From: Flavobacterium luminosum
GTDB taxonomy: Bacteria > Bacteroidota > Bacteroidia > Flavobacteriales > Flavobacteriaceae
Direction of reading: 5' to 3'
NCBI RefSeq assembly: GCF_023635005.1
Contig: NZ_JAMLJM010000002.1
Coordinates: 310,001-374,000 of the forward strand
Length of the DNA stretch: 64,000 bases
Positions within the stretch are counted from its first letter, which is position 1. Each line of letters opens with the position of its first letter. Both the position numbers and the translations under genes were made by a program. Positions 1 through 7,153 of this stretch are shown here, piece by piece. The notes beneath the pieces are model-generated. The model did not search any database. It was not told the DNA's origin and saw nothing but the letters and a program-made list of their open reading frames with translations.

Positions 1-537
1 GGGGATGGTGCTCACGAACATCCTACACAAGCTTTATTGGATGCATATACTATTAGAGAACGTTTGGGAGATGTGGCCGGAAAGAAAATTGTAATTGTTG
101 GCGATATTTTGCATTCAAGAGTTGCTTTGTCAAATATTTATTCTCTACAAAAATTAGGAGCTACCGTAAAGGTTTGTGGACCAAAAACATTAATCCCGAG
201 ATATATACAGGATTTGGGAGTTCAGGTGGAGCCTAATCTTCGTAAAGCATTAGAATGGTGTGATGTAGCAAATATGCTGAGAGTTCAAAATGAGCGTTTG
301 GATATTAGCTATTTCCCTTCGACTAGAGAATATGCCATGCAGTATGGTGTCGATAAATCTTTGTTAGATTCTCTAAATAAAGAAATTGTAATCATGCATC
401 CTGGGCCAATTAACAGAGGTGTTGAAATTACCAGTGATGTAGCAGATTCGAAACAATCGGTTATTTTGGATCAGGTTGAAAATGGAGTAGCTGTGAGAAT
501 GGCTGTTATTTATTTATTGGCTTCAAAAATTAAATAA
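1..537 (+). CDS. pyrB: Aspartate carbamoyltransferase catalytic chain, C-terminal part (5' end outside window)
   Basis: This enzyme condenses carbamoyl phosphate with aspartate, the first committed step of pyrimidine synthesis. The reading frame is open from base 1 and begins within the family motif GDGAHEHPTQALLDAYTI, so roughly the first 130 residues lie upstream of the window. The remaining part is the aspartate-binding domain: the hinge helix is followed by a Rossmann-like segment (KIVIVGDILHSRVA) and the late signature MHPGPINRGVEI, where the HPGP loop contacts substrate. The stop is at 535-537, and a small STAS-like gene follows 64 bp later on the same strand. In flavobacteria pyrB is often preceded by pyrR; that cannot be checked here. 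The identification is secure. The partial state comes only from the window edge. Confidence 0.97.
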   Translation, partial: GDGAHEHPTQALLDAYTIRERLGDVAGKKIVIVGDILHSRVALSNIYSLQKLGATVKVCGPKTLIPRYIQDLGVQVEPNLRKALEWCDVANMLRVQNERLDISYFPSTREYAMQYGVDKSLLDSLNKEIVIMHPGPINRGVEITSDVADSKQSVILDQVENGVAVRMAVIYLLASKIK

Positions 538-601
538 AAAAGTTTTTAAATTGGTATTGGTTTCCGTACTTTAGTAAAAGTCAAAAAATAGGAAAAAATC
601 A

Positions 602-934
602 ATGAAAGTAGATCAAAAAGGACATACAACTATTATTAAAGATACAGAAGGTAATTCGAATGTTTTTCTGCAAAAAATTACAGATCAATACAATAGCTTT
701 AAGACAGCAAATCTTATATTAGATATCACACAAGATAAAACCATTGATCTAGCGGCTATAAAACTATTTGAAGATTTATCTAAAAAGCATAAAAAAGGCA
801 AAAAATCATTTGTCTTAGTGGCAGAAGGAATCGATTTTAATGAAGTTCCCGATTCTATCTTGTTGGTTCCTACAGTTTTAGAAGCTCATGATATCATTGA
901 AATGGAAGAAATAGAAAGAGATTTAGGTTTTTAG
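602..934 (+). CDS. Small STAS-like (anti-sigma-antagonist-like) conserved protein
   Basis: A 110-residue soluble protein with no signal peptide or membrane segment. Its predicted alternation of strands and helices (about residues 35-43 LILDITQD, 47-60 a helix, 70-75 SFVLVA, then a C-terminal helix rich in Glu) resembles flavobacterial proteins annotated as STAS-like or ribonuclease Z-associated hypothetical proteins. No conserved phosphorylatable Ser is obvious, so a classical anti-anti-sigma role is not supported. It starts 64 bp after pyrB and may be cotranscribed; a strong terminator follows at 974. From memory such a gene often sits between pyrB and the RNase Z gene in flavobacteria, whereas here rnz is 14 kb away behind proline dehydrogenase. 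Function unknown. Confidence 0.8.
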   Translation: MKVDQKGHTTIIKDTEGNSNVFLQKITDQYNSFKTANLILDITQDKTIDLAAIKLFEDLSKKHKKGKKSFVLVAEGIDFNEVPDSILLVPTVLEAHDIIEMEEIERDLGF

Positions 935-973
935 TAGCGTTAACAGCAATACATTAGAAATATAATATTGATG

Positions 974-1003
974 ACCCAAAGTGAATAGTACTTTGGGTTT
1001 TTT
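974..1003 (+). terminator. Rho-independent terminator after pyrB and STAS-like gene
   Basis: A perfect 9-bp stem (ACCCAAAGT / ACTTTGGGT) with a 7-nt loop is followed by a run of six T. It sits 40 bp past the stop of the STAS-like gene and closes that transcription unit. Confidence 0.85.
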
Positions 1004-1114
1004 ATTGTAAAATGGCAAAGTATTCTGTTGATTTTACTTGAAAGGACTCAATGAATTTTATTATTCTTCTCTCTAAAGAATAAAAATGAGTTCTATTTAT
1101 TGGAGTGTTTAAAG

Positions 1115-1148
1115 GAAAAATTCCCCGCTAAATTAATAACAGGGAATT
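1115..1148 (-). terminator. Terminator for the CoA-transferase gene (minus strand)
   Basis: On the minus strand a stem AATTCCC / GGGGAATT with a loop of about 15 nt is followed by five T. It lies about 40 bp beyond the stop of the CoA-transferase gene. The interval 1004-1114 between this and the plus-strand terminator shows nothing else recognisable. Confidence 0.6.
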
Positions 1149-1189
1149 CCAACAAAAACAATTTAGAAATATTAAATCTGAAAAAAAAT

Positions 1190-2707
1190 TTAATAGACTG
1201 ATTTTACAAGAGCATTTTGTTTCATACTACTGGTATTCTTAAAACGGGTATGAAAACTAAAAGCTTCTTCAAGAAGGTGAGGTGTGTGGCCACCATGTAG
1301 AGAAGCTCTATTGAAATAATCCGTTAATTCTTCTTTATAATCTGGATGGGCACATTTTTCTATGATTAGTTTAGCTCTTTCTCTTGGGGCTAAGCCTCTA
1401 AGATCTGCTAAACCTTGTTCGGTTACTAAAATATCAACATCATGTTCGGAGTGGTCTACATGGGAAACCATCGGGAGTACATGAGAAATAGCATTGAATT
1501 CTTTAGATGCAGACTGTGATACGAAAATACTTAGGTAAGCATTGCGAGCAAAATCACCCGAACCACCAATACCATTCATCATTTTCGTACCCGAAATATG
1601 AGTAGAATTTACGTTTCCGTAGATATCAAATTCAATAGCTGTATTGATAGCGATAATTCCTAATCGGCGGATAACTTCGGCGGAATTACTAATGTTTTGT
1701 GGTCGAAGAATTATTTTGTCTTTATAATCATCAAAATGATCTAAAAGGTGTTTGTAGCATCCTTCGGAGACAGTAATCGATGAAGCCGAAGCAAAATCCA
1801 TCTTTCCGGAGTCAATCAACTCAAAAGTACTGTCTTGCAATACTTCGGAATACATGGTTAAGTTTTTAAAATTTCCTTTGGCTAAACCAGACATCACTGC
1901 ATTGGCTACTTTTCCAATTCCAACTTGCAATGGCATTAAACTAGTGGTCAATCTTTTTTCTTTGATTTCATTTTCAAAAAAATCGACAAGGTGTTGCGCG
2001 ATTGCAGTTGTTTTTGCGTCGGGTTGCGAAAGTTGAGCAAAACTATCTGAAAGTTCAGTAAAAACAATTCCTACTACTTTTTCCGGATCAATGATGATGA
2101 AGTTTTCCCCGATTCTTGTATCGGAAGCCGTAATGTTTATCGGTTTTCTATTAGGATAGTTTTCTTGTATAAAAATATCGTGTATTCCTTTGAATTTTAA
2201 AGGTATAGAAGTGTTTATCTCAATAATGATTTTATTAGCTAACTTGGCGAAAGTAGCTGAATTTCCAACGGAAGTAGTTGGAATAATGTTACCATTTTCG
2301 TCGATATAAGTAGCTTCAATTACTGCAAAATCAAGTTGAGGCAAATGTTTGTTTTCTAACAATTCGGCGGTTTCACTCAAATGTTGATCAATAAAGTAGA
2401 TGTCTCCTTCATTGATTTTGTTTCGTAAACCTGCATCAGCCTGAAAAGGCATTCTCTTGTAAAGAGCATTATTTTGAGCAAGGTCTGTATCTGTAGTTAA
2501 TCCAAGGGAAGCTCCCGTTATGAGTGTAATTCCAATCGACTCTTTTTCGGCACGTTTTGCAAATGCCGGAAGTACTGCCTTACTGTCCCCGGCTTTAGTG
2601 AATCCACTAGAACCAACCACCATTTTATCTTCAAAAAAACTAGCAGCTTGTTGCGCGGAAATTATTTTGTCTTTGTAACTTTGATACAAAATTCTGTCAT
2701 CTGTCAT
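1190..2707 (-). CDS. Acetyl-CoA hydrolase/succinate CoA-transferase family protein
   Basis: A 505-residue class I CoA-transferase of the acetyl-CoA hydrolase / succinate:CoA transferase (SCACT, Cat1/YgfH-like) family. Such enzymes move CoA between acetyl- or propionyl-CoA and succinate. The length is normal and both halves are present. The C-terminal half carries the characteristic GIGGSGDFARNAYLS glycine motif (about residues 380-394) and the later HVDHSEHDVDILVTEQG segment. A conserved Glu in the middle (YSEVLQDSTFELIDSGK) fits the catalytic glutamate region of the family. The cytosolic product has no leader. It is divergent from an AraC-type regulator 159 bp away, which suggests that regulator controls it. 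Substrate preference cannot be read from the sequence. Confidence 0.9.
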   Translation of the reverse strand: MTDDRILYQSYKDKIISAQQAASFFEDKMVVGSSGFTKAGDSKAVLPAFAKRAEKESIGITLITGASLGLTTDTDLAQNNALYKRMPFQADAGLRNKINEGDIYFIDQHLSETAELLENKHLPQLDFAVIEATYIDENGNIIPTTSVGNSATFAKLANKIIIEINTSIPLKFKGIHDIFIQENYPNRKPINITASDTRIGENFIIIDPEKVVGIVFTELSDSFAQLSQPDAKTTAIAQHLVDFFENEIKEKRLTTSLMPLQVGIGKVANAVMSGLAKGNFKNLTMYSEVLQDSTFELIDSGKMDFASASSITVSEGCYKHLLDHFDDYKDKIILRPQNISNSAEVIRRLGIIAINTAIEFDIYGNVNSTHISGTKMMNGIGGSGDFARNAYLSIFVSQSASKEFNAISHVLPMVSHVDHSEHDVDILVTEQGLADLRGLAPRERAKLIIEKCAHPDYKEELTDYFNRASLHGGHTPHLLEEAFSFHTRFKNTSSMKQNALVKSVY

Positions 2708-2866
2708 AAAATCGATTTATTAAAAATTAACTAAAAAGAATAGATAATTTAAAGTTTAATTTTTTGATTTTAAATTTTAATTATTTTGATTTCACAATTT
2801 TATGAAAAGAATAAGCTGTAATAATATTATTATAAGCCATAAAAATATTCATTTCAGACACCGTCA

Positions 2867-3682
2867 ATGATGAAAAACAATCAAGAAAAATATTACACTC
2901 AAGAAGTAGATGTAGATCCGGAGAGTATTTATTGCCACCACGATTTGATGGGAGAATTACTTATTCCAACACACAAACATGACAAAGCACAGTTGTTGTA
3001 TGCTGAGGGTGGAATTGTTTATGTAACTACTGAAACTAAAACCTATTTTCTTCCTGCAAGACATTTTATGTGGATTCCTAGTGGTGTTGAACATAGTATT
3101 CATCCAAGTTCTGAGGATGTAATGATGCGCAATTTGTATTTTCCGAATGAGATCGATGACGAAGTTTTTTATTCAAAAGAAGGGATTTATCCCGTAAATG
3201 ATTTGTTGCTTCAAATGATGTTGTTTACCAATCGTTGGAATGGTGATTTGAAAAAAGAGAGTCGAAATTTTAGGATTGCTTTGGCCATCAAGGCTATTTT
3301 ACCTCAGATTTGTGGTATAAATCTTCCCTTGGCTTTGCCTTTTCCTAAAGAACAACGTTTGGTGAAAATTGTAGCCTATATTGATGATAATTTATCTGAA
3401 AATATCCATTTTTCCTCTTTAGCTCAAAAATTTGGTTTCAGTGAGCGCTCTTTGTATAGGTTGTTTCAAAAGGATATGGGGATGTCTTTTATTCAGTTTT
3501 TTACCATAAAAAGGATGCTTAGAGCATTAGAACTTCTGATAGAAACCAAACTTACCGTTAACGAAATTGCTTTGGCAGTAGGGTATAACAGCCCACCTAC
3601 TTTTAGTAATACTTTTTATAAGATATTAGGACAACGCCCTTCTGATTATCTAAAAGGTATGGAGATATTAAAACAAAAATAA
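2867..3682 (+). CDS. AraC family transcriptional regulator with cupin-like sensor domain
   Basis: A 271-residue regulator. Residues 1-110 form a cupin-like sensing domain (HKHDKAQLLYAEGG, HFMWIPSGVEHSI). Residues 165-268 form the double helix-turn-helix AraC DNA-binding domain, with FSSLAQKFGFSERSLYRLFQKD as first HTH region and VNEIALAVGYNSPPTFSNTF as the second, which is the typical signature. The gene is divergent from the CoA-transferase, so the shared 159-bp spacer 2708-2866 probably holds both promoters and the operator. The spacer is very AT-rich and I see no clear TAnnTTTG there. The family normally binds small metabolites through the cupin. The ligand is unknown, but a short-chain acid or CoA-ester metabolite is a reasonable guess from context. 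Confidence 0.92.
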   Translation: MMKNNQEKYYTQEVDVDPESIYCHHDLMGELLIPTHKHDKAQLLYAEGGIVYVTTETKTYFLPARHFMWIPSGVEHSIHPSSEDVMMRNLYFPNEIDDEVFYSKEGIYPVNDLLLQMMLFTNRWNGDLKKESRNFRIALAIKAILPQICGINLPLALPFPKEQRLVKIVAYIDDNLSENIHFSSLAQKFGFSERSLYRLFQKDMGMSFIQFFTIKRMLRALELLIETKLTVNEIALAVGYNSPPTFSNTFYKILGQRPSDYLKGMEILKQK

Positions 3683-3708
3683 AAAGGATTACTTGTTGTA
3701 ATCCTTTT
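3682..3708. terminator. Bidirectional terminator overlapping the end of the GNAT gene
   Basis: A perfect 11-bp stem (AAAAGGATTAC / GTAATCCTTTT) with a 5-nt loop lies between the convergent araC-type and GNAT genes. It begins inside the araC-type stop codon and extends about 20 bp into the 3' end of the GNAT coding sequence. A-rich and T-rich flanks serve both directions. Confidence 0.8.
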
Positions 3709-4228
3709 GTTTAATACGCCACCAATGCCATTTTACACCATCATTTGCAATATATTCTTCCATAAATTGCATGCCTGCTTTATTCAAAATATGATTTGAG
3801 GCGTCATTTTGATGATGGGTATACGCATGTAGCTCTTCTATATTCATTTTTTTAAAGGCATGGTCGAACCAAGCAAAAGTTGCTTCTGTGGCATAGCCTT
3901 TACCCCAAAAAGGTTCGTTTAGACGATACCCATAATCGTAAAAATTAATATTACTATTTTCGGGTTGTTCTGTAACGAATTTGATTCCTGTCCAACCAAT
4001 AAATTCTCCTGTATCTTTTAGAATAGTAGCAAAACGACCAATATTATTTTGTTGATATTGCCCTTGTACAAAGGCAATCGTTTTCTTTATTTCTTCAATG
4101 TCTTGACTAGGATTTTGCCAAAGATATTGGTGTACCTTTGGATTGCTATCCATTTCGAACATTGCTTCAGCATCGCTCAATTCGAGCGGCCGTAGTATAA
4201 GGCGTTTTGTTTCTAAAATAAGATCCAT
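3689..4228 (-). CDS. GNAT family N-acetyltransferase (RimJ/RimL-like)
   Basis: A 179-residue acetyltransferase of the Acetyltransf_3 type. The start resembles ribosomal-protein acetyltransferases (LETKRLILRPLELSDAEAMF), and the acetyl-CoA-binding loop region is visible at DYGYRLNEPFWGKGYATEA (about residues 105-123), followed by the late motif AYTHHQNDASNHILNKAGM. It uses acetyl-CoA to acetylate an amine; the acceptor may be a protein N-terminus or a small molecule. The start codon is one base after the stop of the upstream DUF4265 gene, so the two are translationally close and probably cotranscribed. The last codons form one arm of a terminator hairpin shared with the convergent gene. Confidence 0.9.
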   Translation of the reverse strand: MDLILETKRLILRPLELSDAEAMFEMDSNPKVHQYLWQNPSQDIEEIKKTIAFVQGQYQQNNIGRFATILKDTGEFIGWTGIKFVTEQPENSNINFYDYGYRLNEPFWGKGYATEATFAWFDHAFKKMNIEELHAYTHHQNDASNHILNKAGMQFMEEYIANDGVKWHWWRIKQKDYNK

Positions 4229-4229
4229 T

Positions 4230-4709
4230 TTAATTTAAATCGGCAGCATGTTTAGAGGATAAACAAGGTTCTGCATAATCAATTGTACCTTCATTTTGAA
4301 GTTTTTCCAAATATTGATTAATGATTTTGTAATCGTTATCATATTTAACTTCAATCACAAAAAAAGTATCTGTTACTCCTTCTGAATCACAATGAAGCTT
4401 CACAAATTCGTTTCTTAAATCCTCTACATTAGTTTGATTGTCTACCACAGCGATTTGAATCACAGAATTTCCAGAACTTTCAATAGTATCTTGATAGAAT
4501 AATGTTTCTCCATCATGACCAATTTCAACAGAAAAAATATCATCAGGAGCAATTAATGCGCCATAAAATGGAATATTAACCAATCTGTATAAGGCTTCTT
4601 GTTCATCTATGACTTCGGCCCACATTGTTTCAACTATATTTTCTTCTAAAACATCGCTGTAATAATTGAAACTTACTTTTTTACAATTATCATAAAAAGA
4701 GTCGTCCAT
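4230..4709 (-). CDS. DUF4265-like protein
   Basis: A 159-residue soluble acidic protein that resembles DUF4265: an N-terminal segment with a conserved TMWAEVIDE motif, a middle IPFYGALIAPDDIFSVE segment, and a C-terminal half that seems to be a separate alpha/beta unit ending in IDYAEPCLSS. Function is unknown for the family. The ATG overlaps the stop of the nucleoside phosphorylase gene (TAATG on the minus strand), and the GNAT gene starts one base after its own stop. The three genes therefore form a tight cluster transcribed leftwards. No catalytic motif is visible, and no signal peptide or membrane helix is present. Confidence 0.75.
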   Translation of the reverse strand: MDDSFYDNCKKVSFNYYSDVLEENIVETMWAEVIDEQEALYRLVNIPFYGALIAPDDIFSVEIGHDGETLFYQDTIESSGNSVIQIAVVDNQTNVEDLRNEFVKLHCDSEGVTDTFFVIEVKYDNDYKIINQYLEKLQNEGTIDYAEPCLSSKHAADLN

Positions 4710-5575
4710 TATTCGGCCAATTTATCCAAAGTATAAGCAATTAAAGCATCTACGGCTTTGTAAGGATCCTCGCTAAAAGTACCAGTTGCACGGTTGGCGA
4801 TGATAGCGTTTAAGGATAAACATTGGTGCCCTAAAAGTTTACCTAGCCCGTAAATAGCTCCGGTTTCCATTTCAAGGTTAGTCATTCGAATGCCATTGTA
4901 ATTGAAGGCGTCCATTTTGCTATTTAGTTCAGGATCTTGAATATCTAAACGTAAAACACGACCTTGTGGACCATAAAAACCTCCGGCAGTTCCTGTAAAA
5001 CCTTTGTGGATTTGATCACTTTCTAAACGTTTTTCTAAAACTTCGCTACCAGCAATAACATATGGTTTACCTTTTCTCATATCCCAATTGGTTTGCTCGA
5101 TAAACGCGTTTTCCATTTCAGTTTCAGAAATAGGATCGATTAGATAAGAGCGTAACATATTGTCTAACCCTAATCCGTATTTAGACATGACAAAGCTATC
5201 ACAAGGAATGTCTGCTTGTAATGATCCAGAAGTTCCGATTCTTACAATATTTAATGAGGTAAGATTTTCTTTGATGGTTCTAGTTTCTAAATCAATATTA
5301 ACTAAAGCATCTAATTCGTTCATTACAATATCGATATTGTCTGGTCCAATTCCCGTTGACATTACGGTAATGCGTTTGCCTTTGTAAGTACCTGTTTGTG
5401 TTTTGAATTCTCTCTTTTGAGTAGAAAATTCAATAGAATCAAAGAATTGAGTGATTTTTTCAACACGGTTTTGGTCTCCAACGAAAATAACATCGTTTGC
5501 GACTTGCCCTGGTTTTAAATTGATGTGGTATACACTACCATCTGGGTTTAATATTAATTCTGATGAAGCAATCAT
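4709..5575 (-). CDS. Nucleoside phosphorylase (purine/uridine phosphorylase family)
   Basis: A phosphorylase of the PNP/UDP-1 fold that cleaves nucleosides with phosphate to free base and (deoxy)ribose 1-phosphate. Recognisable segments are the phosphate-binding region (FVGDQNRVEKI), GIGPDNIDIVMNELDAL, RIGTSGSLQADI, and the late ribose-contacting motif NLEMETGAIYGLG. The frame is open back to an ATG at 5602, but the ATG at 5575 (MIASSELILNPDG) matches where I would expect family members to begin, so I use it; the longer form adds nine residues. It overlaps the DUF4265 gene at TAATG. The likely role is nucleoside salvage. Whether uridine or purines are preferred cannot be decided here. Confidence 0.87.
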   Translation of the reverse strand: MIASSELILNPDGSVYHINLKPGQVANDVIFVGDQNRVEKITQFFDSIEFSTQKREFKTQTGTYKGKRITVMSTGIGPDNIDIVMNELDALVNIDLETRTIKENLTSLNIVRIGTSGSLQADIPCDSFVMSKYGLGLDNMLRSYLIDPISETEMENAFIEQTNWDMRKGKPYVIAGSEVLEKRLESDQIHKGFTGTAGGFYGPQGRVLRLDIQDPELNSKMDAFNYNGIRMTNLEMETGAIYGLGKLLGHQCLSLNAIIANRATGTFSEDPYKAVDALIAYTLDKLAE

Positions 5576-5631
5576 AATTTTTTTGTTAAATGGGTTAATC
5601 ATTTTTGTTTTTGAGTAAAGAACTTATGGTG

Positions 5632-5961
5632 TTAACCACCAACTCGTTTTACTTTAAAACCTTTATCTTTTAGTATTGTCATTATTTTATCACGATAGTC
5701 ACCTTGAATAATGATACAGCCTTCCTTAAAACTGCCGCCAACACTCAATTTTGTTTTGATTTCTTTGGCTAAAATTTTAAAGTCTTCGTCTTTACCTTCA
5801 TAGCCTTCAATGATTGTAATAGGTTTTCCTTTGCGTTTTTCATATTTACAAATCATTGGTGATGCTTGAACATATAACTCGTGTTCTGATTTCAAAATTT
5901 CTTCTGGTTCAGATTCGATATGGTCAGGGAATAGGTTTTTTAATTGATCTTTTAAATCCAT
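5632..5961 (-). CDS. SUI1/YciH-type translation initiation factor
   Basis: A 109-residue bacterial member of the SUI1/eIF1 family (YciH type). The core fold occupies residues 40-109: KRKGKPITIIEGYEG, then KTKLSVGGSFKEGCIIIQGD, and the C-terminal helix-strand ending in KVKRVGG. In E. coli YciH the family takes part in discrimination during translation initiation, although it is not essential. It lies upstream of the nucleoside phosphorylase gene on the same strand, with a gap of about 56 bp to the chosen start. A terminator at 5976-6010 separates it from the next upstream gene, so it probably starts its own transcript. Confidence 0.9.
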   Translation of the reverse strand: MDLKDQLKNLFPDHIESEPEEILKSEHELYVQASPMICKYEKRKGKPITIIEGYEGKDEDFKILAKEIKTKLSVGGSFKEGCIIIQGDYRDKIMTILKDKGFKVKRVGG

Positions 5962-5975
5962 TCTATAAAATTATA

Positions 5976-6010
5976 AAAAATAAAAGTACGGATTAATTAA
6001 ATCCGTACTT
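5976..6010 (-). terminator. Terminator after the Fe(II)/2-oxoglutarate oxygenase gene
   Basis: A 10-bp perfect stem (AAGTACGGAT / ATCCGTACTT) with a 7-nt AT loop is followed on the minus strand by a T-rich tract. It lies about 20 bp beyond the oxygenase stop codon and upstream of the SUI1 gene. Confidence 0.8.
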
Positions 6011-6030
6011 CATTTCGTATTTCGTTAGGA

Positions 6031-6984
6031 TTACTTTTTAATTAATCCTAACTCAACCAATCTTTCATGTAAAAACTCTCCAGCTGTGATATCCTCATAT
6101 AATTTAGGATGATCAGCATCGATACATTCAGGAAGACAGTTTAAAGACATGTCGCTTACTGGATGCATAAAGAAAGGTATAGAGTAGCGAGAAGTACCCC
6201 ATAATTCTCTTGGAGGATTAACTACTTGATGTATAGTCGATTTTAATTTATTGTTCGTATGACGAGAAAGCATATCACCAACATTGATCATTAATTCATC
6301 GTCTTGAGCAATAGCATCAATCCATTCTCCATTGTGGTTTTGTACTTGCAACCCTTTACCTTGAGCACCCATTAAAAGTGTGATCAAGTTAATATCGCCA
6401 TGAGCAGCAGCACGAACAGCTCCATCTTTTGGCTCATCAGTGATAGGAGGGTAGTGAATTGGACGTAAAATACTATTACCATCTTTGATGTATTTATCAA
6501 AGTAAAATTCATCTAAACCGATAAATAATGCTAAAGCTCTTAAAACATAAACACCAGTTTTTTCTAGCATTTGATAAGCTTCTTTACCTACTTCGTTAAA
6601 GTGAGGTAATTCAGTAACTGTTACATTTTCAGGGTATTCTCCAGCATATTTTGAACCTTCGGATACATATTGGCCAAAATGCCAGAATTCTTTTAAATCT
6701 CCGGTAGAACGGCCTTTGGCTGATTCTTTTCCAAAAGAAACATAACCTCTTTGTCCTCCAATACCTGGGATTTCATATTTTTCTTTCACTTCTAGAGGCA
6801 AGTTGAAAAAGTTGCGTACTTCGTTGTACAAATCTCCAACTAATTTGTCATCTAAAAAGTGACCTTTTAATGCTACGAAACCAATCTCTTCGTAGGCTTT
6901 TCCGATTTCATTTACAAATTTTTGTTTACGTACCGGGTCATCCGATAGGAAATCACGTAAGTCAACACTAGGAATTTTTTGCAT
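6031..6984 (-). CDS. Isopenicillin N synthase-like Fe(II)/2-oxoglutarate-dependent oxygenase
   Basis: A 317-residue oxygenase of the isopenicillin N synthase / 2OG-Fe(II) superfamily. The N-terminal DIOX_N region starts with IPSVDLRDFLSDD and includes the helix GKAYEEIGFVALKGH. The double-stranded beta-helix carries the iron ligands: H and D in AAAHGDINLITLL (about residues 191-201) and the distal H in STIHQVVNPP, followed by the RYSIPFFMHP motif whose Arg and Ser bind the 2-oxoglutarate carboxylate. All key residues are present, so it is probably active. The substrate is unknown. The gene is divergent from the E1 fusion across about 170 bp, and a terminator follows its stop. Confidence 0.9.
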   Translation of the reverse strand: MQKIPSVDLRDFLSDDPVRKQKFVNEIGKAYEEIGFVALKGHFLDDKLVGDLYNEVRNFFNLPLEVKEKYEIPGIGGQRGYVSFGKESAKGRSTGDLKEFWHFGQYVSEGSKYAGEYPENVTVTELPHFNEVGKEAYQMLEKTGVYVLRALALFIGLDEFYFDKYIKDGNSILRPIHYPPITDEPKDGAVRAAAHGDINLITLLMGAQGKGLQVQNHNGEWIDAIAQDDELMINVGDMLSRHTNNKLKSTIHQVVNPPRELWGTSRYSIPFFMHPVSDMSLNCLPECIDADHPKLYEDITAGEFLHERLVELGLIKK

Positions 6985-7125
6985 TGTCTTAGTTTTTGTT
7001 AATAACTTAAATTTGGCAAATGCCTTGATATCACAAATGTATATATAAAAAAGTTATAACTATTTTAAAAGTTATTAACAATTTAAAAAAATATAACATT
7101 TACAGGCTTTGCTGTTATTTTTTTA

Positions 7126-7133
7126 TATTTTTG
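7126..7133 (+). promoter_or_regulatory. -7 element for the E1 fusion gene
   Basis: TATTTTTG matches the Bacteroidota -7 consensus TAnnTTTG and lies 20 bp before the chosen ATG at 7154. A TTG at 7109-7111 is somewhat too close (14 bp) for an ideal -33 box. It lies inside the longer possible reading frame, which argues for the downstream start. Confidence 0.4.
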
Positions 7134-7153
7134 AGGCATTAAAAATTGTACAG

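Noticed and set aside
7109-7153. Extended N terminus of the E1 fusion from TTG 7109
   Set aside because: The extra residues (MLLFFYIFEALKIVQ) come from a promoter-like AT-rich region containing a -7 element, and the family starts at the downstream ATG.
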